The notes under the pieces: model-generated | Told to the model about the DNA's origin: nothing | The model's database searches: none | Seen by the model: only the letters and a program-made list of their open reading frames with translations | In this document: positions 1 through 5,507 of the stretch, in pieces | Layout: each line of letters starts with the position of its first letter | Position numbering within the stretch: the first letter of the stretch is position 1 | Made by a program: the position numbers and the translations under genes | DNA from: Flavobacteriales bacterium CG18_big_fil_WC_8_21_14_2_50_32_9 | Lineage (GTDB): Bacteria; Bacteroidota; Bacteroidia; Flavobacteriales_E; Vicingaceae | Reading direction: 5' to 3' | DNA: 6,646 nucleotides | NCBI GenBank assembly: GCA_002770955.1 | Contig: PCUH01000139.1 | Location: forward strand, 1 to 6,646

Positions 1-1
1 A

Positions 2-616
2 ATTGCTGTTGCCGTTTTATATTACTTTCAATTCTCTTCTCAAAAAACAGTACTTCCTGAAATTACAGAAACAACTGAAAACGAAATAGTTGAACTTGAT
101 AATGAGGCATCTATTAGAGATACAAACTACATTTCTAAAATTGGTTACATTAATGTTGATTCCTTGCAATTGAAATATGATTTATACGAAGAATTAAAAA
201 CCAAATTAGAGAAAAAAGAAAAATCGTATGATTCAGAATTGAAAGCAAAATCAGCCGAATTTCAACGAAAAATTGAAGACTTTAGAAAAAAAGCTCCTTC
301 AATGACTCAATTTGAAGGCGAAATAAAACAAAAAGAATTGGCTGACGAAGAAGAAAAACTTTATAAAATGCGTGATCAATACGCTCAAAATTACGAACAA
401 GAAATGTTAAAATTGAACAACCAACTTTATAAAGCCATCAAAGACTATATAGTTATCCACAATAAAAACACGCATTATGATATTATTATTGGCGAATCAC
501 AAACTAGAAATTTTGTATTAGATTTTAATAAAAACATTGACATAACACTTGAAGTTGTTGAGGGGTTAAACAAAATATACCAAGAAGATAAAGCTCCAAA
601 ACCTACAAAACCATAA
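2..616 (+). CDS. OmpH/Skp family protein with N-terminal membrane anchor (5' end outside window)
   Basis: The reading frame is open from the window edge to TAA at 614-616, giving 204 visible residues; the true start lies upstream. TTG at 164 is in frame, but it sits inside the conserved region and is not the start. Visible residues 1-11 (IAVAVLYYFQF) are the end of a hydrophobic segment. An acidic linker follows (about 18-42), then KIGYINVDSL (about 46-55), the usual opening strand of OmpH/Skp proteins. A long charged helix rich in Lys, Glu and Gln (about 60-130) is the expected coiled-coil tentacle, and the C-terminal part returns to strand-like sequence (YDIIIGES). Skp/OmpH proteins are periplasmic chaperones for outer-membrane proteins. 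This version appears tethered to the inner membrane by an uncleaved anchor, a form I recall from Flavobacteriia; its clients are unknown. The family call is firm and the chaperone role is inferred. Confidence 0.85.
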   Translation: MAVAVLYYFQFSSQKTVLPEITETTENEIVELDNEASIRDTNYISKIGYINVDSLQLKYDLYEELKTKLEKKEKSYDSELKAKSAEFQRKIEDFRKKAPSMTQFEGEIKQKELADEEEKLYKMRDQYAQNYEQEMLKLNNQLYKAIKDYIVIHNKNTHYDIIIGESQTRNFVLDFNKNIDITLEVVEGLNKIYQEDKAPKPTKP

Positions 617-647
617 CTAGTGCCTATCTGTAAAGTTCACAGTCTTC

Positions 648-665
648 CCCCGATAGTTATCGGGG
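648..665. repeat. Perfect GC-rich palindrome in the intergenic gap
   Basis: CCCCGATA and TATCGGGG form a perfect 8-bp inverted repeat around GT; as RNA this would be a 7-bp stem with an AGTT loop. It stands out as the most GC-rich stretch in an AT-rich gap. No U-run follows (next bases TCAGTTAAC), so it is a poor intrinsic terminator. It could attenuate the 3' end of the upstream ompH-like transcript, but it looks more like a dispersed intergenic palindromic repeat. Flanking words recur in the same gap: CTGTAAAG at 628-635 and 683-690, and CAGTCTTC near 640 is nearly complementary to GAAGATTG near 716. Whether it is repeated elsewhere in the genome cannot be seen here. Confidence 0.6.
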
Positions 666-767
666 TCAGTTAACAAAGGCTGCTGTAAAGCGTTGTTTTT
701 TACCAACTGTTGACTGAAGATTGATAGCTTGATTGCAGAAAATCATACATTAAAGACAACCATAACT

Positions 768-1328
768 ATGCTCATTGCCCAAGAAAAAGAAAAAACCAAC
801 AGTGCCGAATATATTTTATATATGTGGCAAATTGAAGATTTAGTGCGATTTAATGCGTTTGATTTAGAACAAATTTATGACACTATTATTACTAAATTTA
901 ATGTTTCTGATGAATTAAAAGCAGAAATGAAATTGTGGTATAAAAATATTATTGAACAAATGATGAAACAAGGCATTTCTGAAAAAGGACACCTTGATTA
1001 TATTAACACAAGAATAGAAGAACTTAACAACTTACACAATTCATTGCTAACCACAATTCAAGATAAAGACTATCAAAATCAATACATTAAAACATCCGCT
1101 AACATTAAAAGTTTGATGGAAAAAGCAAACAATGAAGCAAAAAATGAAATTCATGCTTGTTTAATCGGATTGTATGGTTTTTTGGTATTGAAACTGAAAA
1201 ACGAACATATAGGAGAGGCAACTAAAGAAGCCATTAATTCGTTTAGCGGTTTGTTAGCCATTCTTACCAACAGATATAATAAACTCCAGAAAGGAGAGCT
1301 AAAATTTAGTCATGAAATTAATAATTAA
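768..1328 (+). CDS. DUF4924 family protein
   Basis: This is a 186-residue protein of the Bacteroidota family DUF4924, whose function is unknown. The ATG at 768 is chosen because MLIAQEKEK matches the usual N-terminus of the family; the TTG at 729 would add 13 residues of unlike sequence. Recognisable features are AEYILYMWQIEDLVR (13-27), WYKNIIEQM followed by SEKGHL (57-76), and a C-terminal helix with CLIGLYGFLVLKLK (131-144) ending in KGEL. The protein is predicted to be all-helical and soluble, with no signal peptide or membrane segment. It lies about 150 bases after the ompH-like gene and 41 bases before the T9SS cargo gene. I see no good TAnnTTTG box just upstream, so transcription from the upstream gene is possible. 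Family assignment is from remembered sequence pattern. Confidence 0.8.
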   Translation: MLIAQEKEKTNSAEYILYMWQIEDLVRFNAFDLEQIYDTIITKFNVSDELKAEMKLWYKNIIEQMMKQGISEKGHLDYINTRIEELNNLHNSLLTTIQDKDYQNQYIKTSANIKSLMEKANNEAKNEIHACLIGLYGFLVLKLKNEHIGEATKEAINSFSGLLAILTNRYNKLQKGELKFSHEINN

Positions 1329-1359
1329 TACTTTCTTGATTGTTTTTGCGTTTGTAAGT

Positions 1360-1367
1360 TGAATTTG
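1360..1367 (+). promoter_or_regulatory. Weak candidate -7 promoter box before the T9SS cargo gene
   Basis: TGAATTTG differs by one base from the Bacteroidota -7 consensus TAnnTTTG and has TTTG at 1345-1348 upstream. It ends only two bases before the ATG at 1370, so a transcript from it would be leaderless. The gene could instead be read through from the DUF4924 gene. Confidence 0.25.
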
Positions 1368-1369
1368 TT

Positions 1370-2917
1370 ATGTTAAAATATTTTTTCATCATCATTCTTT
1401 TTTTTACTTCATTAACAGAAGTAAATGCTCAGTGTGTTCCTGGCTCACCTCCACTTGCTACCGTAATTGTTGATTCCGTTTCCGTTTTACCTGATAGCAG
1501 TGTGATTATTTGTTGGCAACAAAGCACAACCGATGATATTTTAGAATATGATATTATTATGTTCGACCCTGTTACTTTGGCTGATATTACCATAGCAACC
1601 GTTCCTTTTGGAGCTGGTTTGTGTTTTATAATACCTTTTGGAGATGCGAACAATACCTCAGATTCAAGTCCTAGAGAATATGGAGTTAGAGTAAAAGATA
1701 TTTGTGGAAATGCCTCCACAAATGGAGATAATTACCACAACACTATGTTTTTGGAAAATACCATAAATGTTTGTGCAGCTTCAGTAAATTTAAAATGGAA
1801 CGCCTATGATGATTTTACTTCTGGACCAAATGTGTTGTATGAAATTTTTGTTAGTCAAGATGCGGCTCCATTTATTTCAGCAGGAACAACCAACGCTACC
1901 AACTTCACTTTTTCGGGAATAGTGCAAGGTTCGTCTTATAAGTTTTATGTGAGAGCAATAGAAAATAATGGTGTTGGTCCATTTTCATCTTCAACCAACA
2001 TCATTAACTTAAATGCTGATTTTTTCTTAAAAGACCCAAATTTTCTTTATTTATATAGATCAACCGTTGTTAGTGACAACCAAATTGATATCCAATTTTA
2101 TGTAGATACAGCTGCTGATGCAAAAAGTTACACCATTAAACGTATGGAAAAACCAACAGATGGATTTATCGCTATTGGGAGTATAAATGCTACATCAGGA
2201 ATGAATCCAATGCTTTCTTTTAGTGATTTTAATGTAGAATCTAAAATTAAATCATACACCTATATTGTGGAAATGGTTAATTTATGTAATGAAGTGAAAA
2301 TAACATCAAATATTGGCAAAACAATTCTATTGTACACCATAAATGATAAACTAGAGCTTACAAACACCATCATTTGGATTCCTTACGAAGGTTGGGTAGG
2401 TGGAATTTCAGGATATGAAATTTATAGAGCGTTTGGAGGCGTTTGGGAAACAACTCCTATCGCATCTATGCCAGCTCTTTTAGATACTATCATTTATGTT
2501 GATGACGTTTCAACTGTTTTAAAAGGAAATGGAGAATTTTGCTATAAAGTTATTGCCCTTGAAGGCCCTGCACTTCGAGTAGGAAATCTATCTGATGCCA
2601 AAAGTGCTTCCAATGAAGACTGTGTTGACCACGACCCATTAATTTATATCCCCAATGCTTTTGCTCCTGAAAGCTCATTTAATCCAATTTTTAAACCTGT
2701 AGTAACTTTCGCAGAACCAAATTCTTACCAAATGATTATTTATAATCGATGGGGGCAAGAAGTGTTTAAAACAAAAAACATTGAAGAAGGTTGGAATGGC
2801 GCTTTTAACAACAAAGGGGATCTCCAAGAAATTGGTGTTTATGTTTATTTTATAGAAATAAATTCTTCTGGAAATCAACAATACCAATACAGAGGCAAAG
2901 TAACTATGGTACGATAA
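1370..2917 (+). CDS. Secreted fibronectin-III-like protein with T9SS type B (gliding motility-associated CHU_C) sorting domain
   Basis: This 515-residue protein begins with a clear signal peptide (hydrophobic core 4-15, probable cleavage after VNA at 18-20, leaving QC at the mature N-terminus). The body looks like four beta-sandwich repeats of fibronectin type III character, at about 30-125, 131-214, 228-320 and 325-415. Typical repeat features are LKWNAY, SYKFYVRAIENNGVG (189-203), SYTIKRME and SGYEIYRAFGG (348-357), with scattered Cys pairs. The C-terminal region (about 424-515) is a CHU_C domain: YIPNAFAP, MIIYNRWGQEVFKT, GWNGAFNNKG, GVYVYFIE and a final YRGKVTMVR. This domain directs export through the type IX secretion system, so the protein is predicted to be secreted or attached to the cell surface. 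No enzyme domain is evident; adhesion is a plausible but unproven role. Despite the family name, a role in gliding is not implied. Confidence 0.9.
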   Translation: MLKYFFIIILFFTSLTEVNAQCVPGSPPLATVIVDSVSVLPDSSVIICWQQSTTDDILEYDIIMFDPVTLADITIATVPFGAGLCFIIPFGDANNTSDSSPREYGVRVKDICGNASTNGDNYHNTMFLENTINVCAASVNLKWNAYDDFTSGPNVLYEIFVSQDAAPFISAGTTNATNFTFSGIVQGSSYKFYVRAIENNGVGPFSSSTNIINLNADFFLKDPNFLYLYRSTVVSDNQIDIQFYVDTAADAKSYTIKRMEKPTDGFIAIGSINATSGMNPMLSFSDFNVESKIKSYTYIVEMVNLCNEVKITSNIGKTILLYTINDKLELTNTIIWIPYEGWVGGISGYEIYRAFGGVWETTPIASMPALLDTIIYVDDVSTVLKGNGEFCYKVIALEGPALRVGNLSDAKSASNEDCVDHDPLIYIPNAFAPESSFNPIFKPVVTFAEPNSYQMIIYNRWGQEVFKTKNIEEGWNGAFNNKGDLQEIGVYVYFIEINSSGNQQYQYRGKVTMVR

Positions 2918-2928
2918 ATTTAATTTAT

Positions 2929-2936
2929 TACATTTG
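2929..2936 (+). promoter_or_regulatory. Candidate -7 promoter box for the PAP2-fluC pair
   Basis: TACATTTG matches TAnnTTTG exactly, with transcription expected to begin near 2943. That is about 14 bases before the proposed ATC start at 2957 and over 200 bases before the first canonical start codon in frame, which favours the upstream start. An AT-only palindrome (2914-2928, ATAAATT/AATTTAT) overlaps the previous stop codon just before the box. No convincing -33 TTTG is seen. Confidence 0.5.
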
Positions 2937-2956
2937 CTTCATAAACAAAAAACTTT

Positions 2957-3532
2957 ATCCAACAACTAATCGACATAGATGTTCAATTATTTTTATTCTT
3001 AAACGGGATACATTCTCCATTTTTTGATGTTGTTTTTGGATACATAACAAGCAAAACATTTTGGTATCCTTTTTATCTACTCCTCTTTATTGTTGGTGCA
3101 ACCAAGCTAAAATGGAAAATTATTTACATATTAATAGCCGTTATAATTTTAATTGTGTTGAGCGACCAAGCATCAGTTCAATTGTTTAAAGAAGTTTTTA
3201 AACGCTTACGACCCTGTCATAATCCACAACTTGCAGGTTTAGTTCACCTTGTGGATGGGTGTGGTGGAAAATACGGTTTTGTGTCTTCTCATGCTGCAAA
3301 TACCTTTGCTCTTGCTTCATTTATGGGTTTAGTACTAAAAAAACACATTCCTTTTATTTTTATTGGGTTACTTTGTTGGGCAATTGTAGTTTCCTACAGC
3401 AGAGTTTATGTTGGCGTGCATTATGTTAGTGATATTTTTGTGGGAGCTTTATTAGGAATGTTAATTGGTTGGTTCGTGTTTTTTGGGTTAAAAAAATTAA
3501 ATCAGAAATTTAAACTTCAAATCAATATATAG
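2957..3532 (+). CDS. PAP2-family phosphatase, integral membrane, with non-canonical start
   Basis: This membrane lipid phosphatase (phosphatidic acid phosphatase type 2 family; possible substrates are undecaprenyl pyrophosphate or phosphatidyl-glycerophosphate) is about 191 residues from the proposed start. All three catalytic motifs are present: K78-x6-RP (85-86), SSH at 110-112 in FVSSHAANTF replacing the usual PSGH, and SR(148-149)-x5-H155-x3-D159. Hydrophobic segments lie around 37-48, 55-67, 116-126, 131-145 and 158-177. The frame has a stop at 2942-2944 and no ATG, GTG or TTG until GTG at 3155. Starting there would leave 125 residues and remove IDIDVQLFLFLNG and the first two membrane segments, which are typical of Bacteroidota PAP2 proteins. 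ATC at 2957 aligns with the usual family start (M-x-x-L-I), so I place the start there by inference. The gene ends 4 bases before fluC and probably shares its transcript. Confidence 0.8.
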   Translation: MQQLIDIDVQLFLFLNGIHSPFFDVVFGYITSKTFWYPFYLLLFIVGATKLKWKIIYILIAVIILIVLSDQASVQLFKEVFKRLRPCHNPQLAGLVHLVDGCGGKYGFVSSHAANTFALASFMGLVLKKHIPFIFIGLLCWAIVVSYSRVYVGVHYVSDIFVGALLGMLIGWFVFFGLKKLNQKFKLQINI

Positions 3533-3536
3533 AACA

Positions 3537-3905
3537 ATGCAATATTTATTTATATTTATAGCAGGAGGTTTAGGAACATTATGTCGTTATGGTATTTCAA
3601 AATTAACGCTCCATTTTATATCTACTAATTTCCCTTTAGGAACGCTAATTTCGAACTTACTGAGTTGCCTAATTCTTGCGTTAACAGTGCTTTATTTTAA
3701 TGAGAAAATAGGAGAAAACTCACTTGTTAAACTAGTAATTTTGGTAGGGTTTTGTGGGGGTTTTAGTACCTTTTCCACATTTAGCTTTGAAACAGTGGAA
3801 TTGATAAAACAAGGAAGTTTCATTATTGCTATTACAAATATAATACTTAGTTTAAGTATCGGAATTTCAATTATTTATTTTATGCTTTCACAAAATAAGC
3901 TTTAA
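3537..3905 (+). CDS. crcB: Fluoride ion channel FluC/CrcB
   Basis: This 122-residue four-helix membrane protein carries the signatures of the FluC (CrcB) family, which exports fluoride as dual-topology dimers in the inner membrane. They are AGGLGTLCRYG at 9-19 (family GGxxGxxxRY), FPLGTLISN at 32-40 with the pore Asn at 40, and GFCGGFSTFSTFSFE at 71-85, containing the phenylalanine-box residues and the TFSTF core. The Gly usually found three residues after the Asn is Ser43. Length is normal for the family. It is a single gene rather than the tandem pair seen in some Firmicutes. It follows the PAP2 stop by 4 bases, which implies co-transcription, and no fluoride riboswitch lies directly in front of it. 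Confidence 0.93.
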   Translation: MQYLFIFIAGGLGTLCRYGISKLTLHFISTNFPLGTLISNLLSCLILALTVLYFNEKIGENSLVKLVILVGFCGGFSTFSTFSFETVELIKQGSFIIAITNIILSLSIGISIIYFMLSQNKL

Positions 3906-3932
3906 ATCCTCAATAAATCCAACTCTTTTATC

Positions 3933-3940
3933 TATCTTTG
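3933..3940 (+). promoter_or_regulatory. Candidate -7 promoter box for the CCC-motif gene
   Basis: TATCTTTG is an exact TAnnTTTG match ending four bases before the ATG at 3945. Transcription would start at or within a base or two of the start codon, giving a leaderless mRNA. No clear -33 element is visible. Confidence 0.5.
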
Positions 3941-3944
3941 TATT

Positions 3945-4295
3945 ATGGAAAGTCCATCTTTAGCCCAACAACAAGAAGTTCCCAATGCAACTTTAATTCT
4001 TGTATTCGGCATATTATCCATTGTTTTTTGTTTTTGTTATGGAGTATTAGGGCTAGTTTTTGGAATTCTTTCTGTTGTATTTGCAAATAAATCTTCTCGG
4101 TTATACAAACAAAACCCTAACATTTACACCTTGGGTTCCTATAAAAATATGCAAGCAGGTAAAATTTGCGGAATTATAGGACTCTCACTTTCTGCTCTTT
4201 TTATAGTAATTGTACTAATTTATATTGCCTTTTGGGGATTATTTTTTACTTCAATCATGCCATGGGAGGAGTTGATGAATAGCGGAGCGTATTAA
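3945..4295 (+). CDS. CCC motif-type small membrane protein
   Basis: This 116-residue membrane protein resembles the Bacteroidota family named 'CCC motif membrane protein', whose function is unknown. A short polar N-terminus ending in VPNATLIL leads into a hydrophobic hairpin (about 15-47) containing VFCFCYGVLGLVFGILSVVF. The usual triple Cys is Cys-Phe-Cys here (29-31). A polar loop with LYKQNPNIYTLGSYKNM follows, then AGKICGIIGLSLSALF and a second hydrophobic stretch (about 74-104). The Pro-Asn near the N-terminus, the LYKxNP loop and the GKI start of the last segment match the family layout as I remember it. The next gene begins 12 bases downstream and is likely in the same operon. It is related in style to DUF4190-type membrane proteins, which is the main alternative. 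Confidence 0.7.
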   Translation: MESPSLAQQQEVPNATLILVFGILSIVFCFCYGVLGLVFGILSVVFANKSSRLYKQNPNIYTLGSYKNMQAGKICGIIGLSLSALFIVIVLIYIAFWGLFFTSIMPWEELMNSGAY

Positions 4296-4307
4296 AAAAT
4301 AGAAAAC

Positions 4308-4673
4308 ATGGATTTAAGCGATAAATTAAAAGGAAGTTACAGTGTTAATTTAAGAACCTTAACTAGAAAATCAACACTTGGTTTTGGTTATCAAGAAATT
4401 AAAAACATTCGTATTCAGGATTTGTTGATTAGTAACAAACAAAAAGAACTTATTAAAATTTATTACGGATTAGATAAAATATCATTTTTAGATGATATTT
4501 TAGAAGAATGTGGCATCACCAAAGATATGCGCATTGAAAAACCAGGTAAAATTGTTGACTACGACAAAAGAGATGAACTTGTGGCTATAGCCATGGAAAA
4601 TGTAAAAATTTACCGTCAAAAAGAAAGAGCTGCCTTCCGTAAAATGATGGAAGAAAAATTGGATTCGAATTAA
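4308..4673 (+). CDS. Uncharacterised small soluble protein
   Basis: This 121-residue protein has no signal peptide or membrane segment. I do not recognise a named domain. The N-terminal third holds what look like conserved-type motifs: LKGSYSVNLRTLTRKSTLGFG at about 7-27, then a helical region (IQDLLISNKQKELIKIYYGLDKI) and FLDDILEECGI (60-70). The C-terminus is strongly charged and helical (RQKERAAFRKMMEEK). It starts 12 bases after the CCC-motif membrane gene with no promoter box between, so the two are probably translated from one mRNA and may act together, but this rests on context only. Its stop codon overlaps that of the convergent minus-strand gene by four bases (TTAA). Confidence 0.65.
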   Translation: MDLSDKLKGSYSVNLRTLTRKSTLGFGYQEIKNIRIQDLLISNKQKELIKIYYGLDKISFLDDILEECGITKDMRIEKPGKIVDYDKRDELVAIAMENVKIYRQKERAAFRKMMEEKLDSN

Positions 4674-5338
4674 GAGTTAGTTTTGTTGGTTTCTATCATA
4701 TAATTCTCAATCCAAGTTTGTTCGAATGGACGGTTTTTTCCATAAGTTTCTAATTGATGGACAACTTCAATTAAAGACATTGAATTTCCCCATTTGATAG
4801 CATAATTGGCAACATTTTGAATGATTTGAGTCAATTCTTCAACTGCGTTTGTTTCTTCAATATCCTCAATACCATATAGTTGCAGCATATCCTTGAGAGA
4901 TTCCTTTTTTTCTTCTTTTGAAGCATTTTTGTCTGCAAGTGTATTTTTGTCTGCACCTCCATAATATATCGAGTTAAAACACTTCTCTTGCATACAATTA
5001 TCTTCAAACCTATGTTTGTAGGTCCATATATCATCACTTAATCCTGAAGTTAAATGTTCTTTCAAGAGAGAAGGTGCTATAAAAATAGGGTATGACCAAA
5101 GGTTTGAATCTCCAATTTCTACTATTTTGTTGTCAAGATTTGGAATGTCATTATTTACAAAGCCTAATGTAAAAGCTTTTATTTGCATCATTGGGTGTCC
5201 ACTACTTACTGAAAAAAATGCCAACTTATAACTATAATTACTATAAAACCAGTTATTTTTTGACATAATAAATCCAGCTGGTTTGAGATATTCATTAGCT
5301 AAATCTTTTATTAAAGAATTAAATTCTGTTGCTTTCAT
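4670..5338 (-). CDS. Uncharacterised 222-residue protein, possibly DUF4304-like N-terminus
   Basis: This soluble protein has no signal peptide or membrane segment and is the only gene on the minus strand. The N-terminal layout (MKATEFNSLIKDLANEYLKP, GF at 22-23, then NNWFYSNYSYKLAFFSVSSG) recalls DUF4304-type proteins, where a short helix precedes a GFxxxxxxWxR/Y strand pair. The match is weak and the rest is not recognised. A Lys/Asp-rich linker with a duplicated ADKN lies at 129-150, followed by helical sequence (about 145-205). ATG at 5338 is the first good start in frame. The stop shares TTAA with the convergent gene, with no room for a terminator. Upstream on its own strand are TATATTTG (5401-5394) and TACTTTTG (5449-5442) as promoter candidates. 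It appears to be a lone accessory gene. Confidence 0.65.
   Translation of the reverse strand: MKATEFNSLIKDLANEYLKPAGFIMSKNNWFYSNYSYKLAFFSVSSGHPMMQIKAFTLGFVNNDIPNLDNKIVEIGDSNLWSYPIFIAPSLLKEHLTSGLSDDIWTYKHRFEDNCMQEKCFNSIYYGGADKNTLADKNASKEEKKESLKDMLQLYGIEDIEETNAVEELTQIIQNVANYAIKWGNSMSLIEVVHQLETYGKNRPFEQTWIENYMIETNKTNS
4925..4960 (-). repeat. 18-base in-frame tandem duplication within a coding linker
   Basis: ATTTTTGTCTGCA occurs at 4925-4937 and again at 4943-4955, a period of 18 bases. On the minus strand this encodes ADKNTL followed by ADKNAS in the charged linker of the 222-residue protein. The remaining five bases of each unit have diverged, suggesting an old slippage event that kept the frame. 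Confidence 0.6.
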
Positions 5339-5393
5339 TTTCTATTTTATAATAATGTAAAGATTAAAAATTGCTCATACAACATTAGCACTC

Positions 5394-5401
5394 CAAATAT
5401 A
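5394..5401 (-). promoter_or_regulatory. Candidate -7 promoter box for the minus-strand gene
   Basis: Read on the minus strand this is TATATTTG, an exact TAnnTTTG match. It would give a 5' leader of about 50 bases before the ATG at 5338. A second exact match lies 48 bases further upstream (5449-5442), and the sequence does not decide between them. Confidence 0.4.
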
Positions 5402-5441
5402 ATCATTCTTCCCTCATTTCACATCTAAATTCCTTATGTAA

Positions 5442-5482
5442 CAAAAGTAGCCGACTTTAGGGTTGGAGGTAGGGTACTTTTG
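5442..5482. promoter_or_regulatory. 8-bp inverted repeat of -7-like boxes in the divergent promoter region
   Basis: CAAAAGTA at 5442-5449 and TACTTTTG at 5475-5482 are perfect reverse complements 25 bases apart. Each arm matches TAnnTTTG in the outward direction, so they may be back-to-back promoters for the minus-strand gene and for tolC. Alternatively they form an operator for a dimeric repressor controlling the efflux operon. The spacer (CCGACTTTAGGGTTGGAGG region) is unusually GC-rich for this gap. Confidence 0.4.
5475..5482 (+). promoter_or_regulatory. Candidate -7 promoter box for tolC
   Basis: TACTTTTG is an exact TAnnTTTG match, with transcription expected near 5488, about 20 bases before the ATG at 5508. 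A TTTA at 5456-5459 stands in the approximate -33 position but is not a full TTTG. Confidence 0.55.
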
Positions 5483-5507
5483 CACCATCAAAAAATTACT
5501 TAGACAC

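Noticed and set aside
164..616. TTG at 164 as the start of the OmpH-like protein
   Set aside because: The frame is open back to the window edge and encodes a membrane anchor and the conserved KIGYINVDS strand upstream of 164.
648..665. Intrinsic terminator for the ompH-like gene
   Set aside because: The hairpin is strong but is followed by TCAGTTAAC rather than a T-run, so it is listed as a repeat.
729..767. TTG at 729 as start of the DUF4924 gene
   Set aside because: The extra 13 residues do not resemble the family, whereas ATG at 768 gives the expected MLIA N-terminus.
1291..1311. AAGGAG as a ribosome binding site for the 16-codon frame at 1312
   Set aside because: Spacing is about 15 bases, too long, and the bases encode the conserved KGEL end of the DUF4924 protein; this phylum seldom uses such sites.
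1429..1719. Minus-strand open frame inside the T9SS cargo gene
   Set aside because: It is a shadow of a well-supported coding frame and has no family-like features; the same holds for minus-strand frames at 2675-2887 and 4831-5037.
2918..2956. Fluoride riboswitch controlling the PAP2-fluC unit
   Set aside because: The leader is too short and AT-rich, and no conserved crcB-motif sequence is visible there or before fluC.
3155..3532. GTG at 3155 as the genuine PAP2 start
   Set aside because: It would remove conserved N-terminal sequence and membrane segments, and the candidate promoter lies more than 200 bases upstream.
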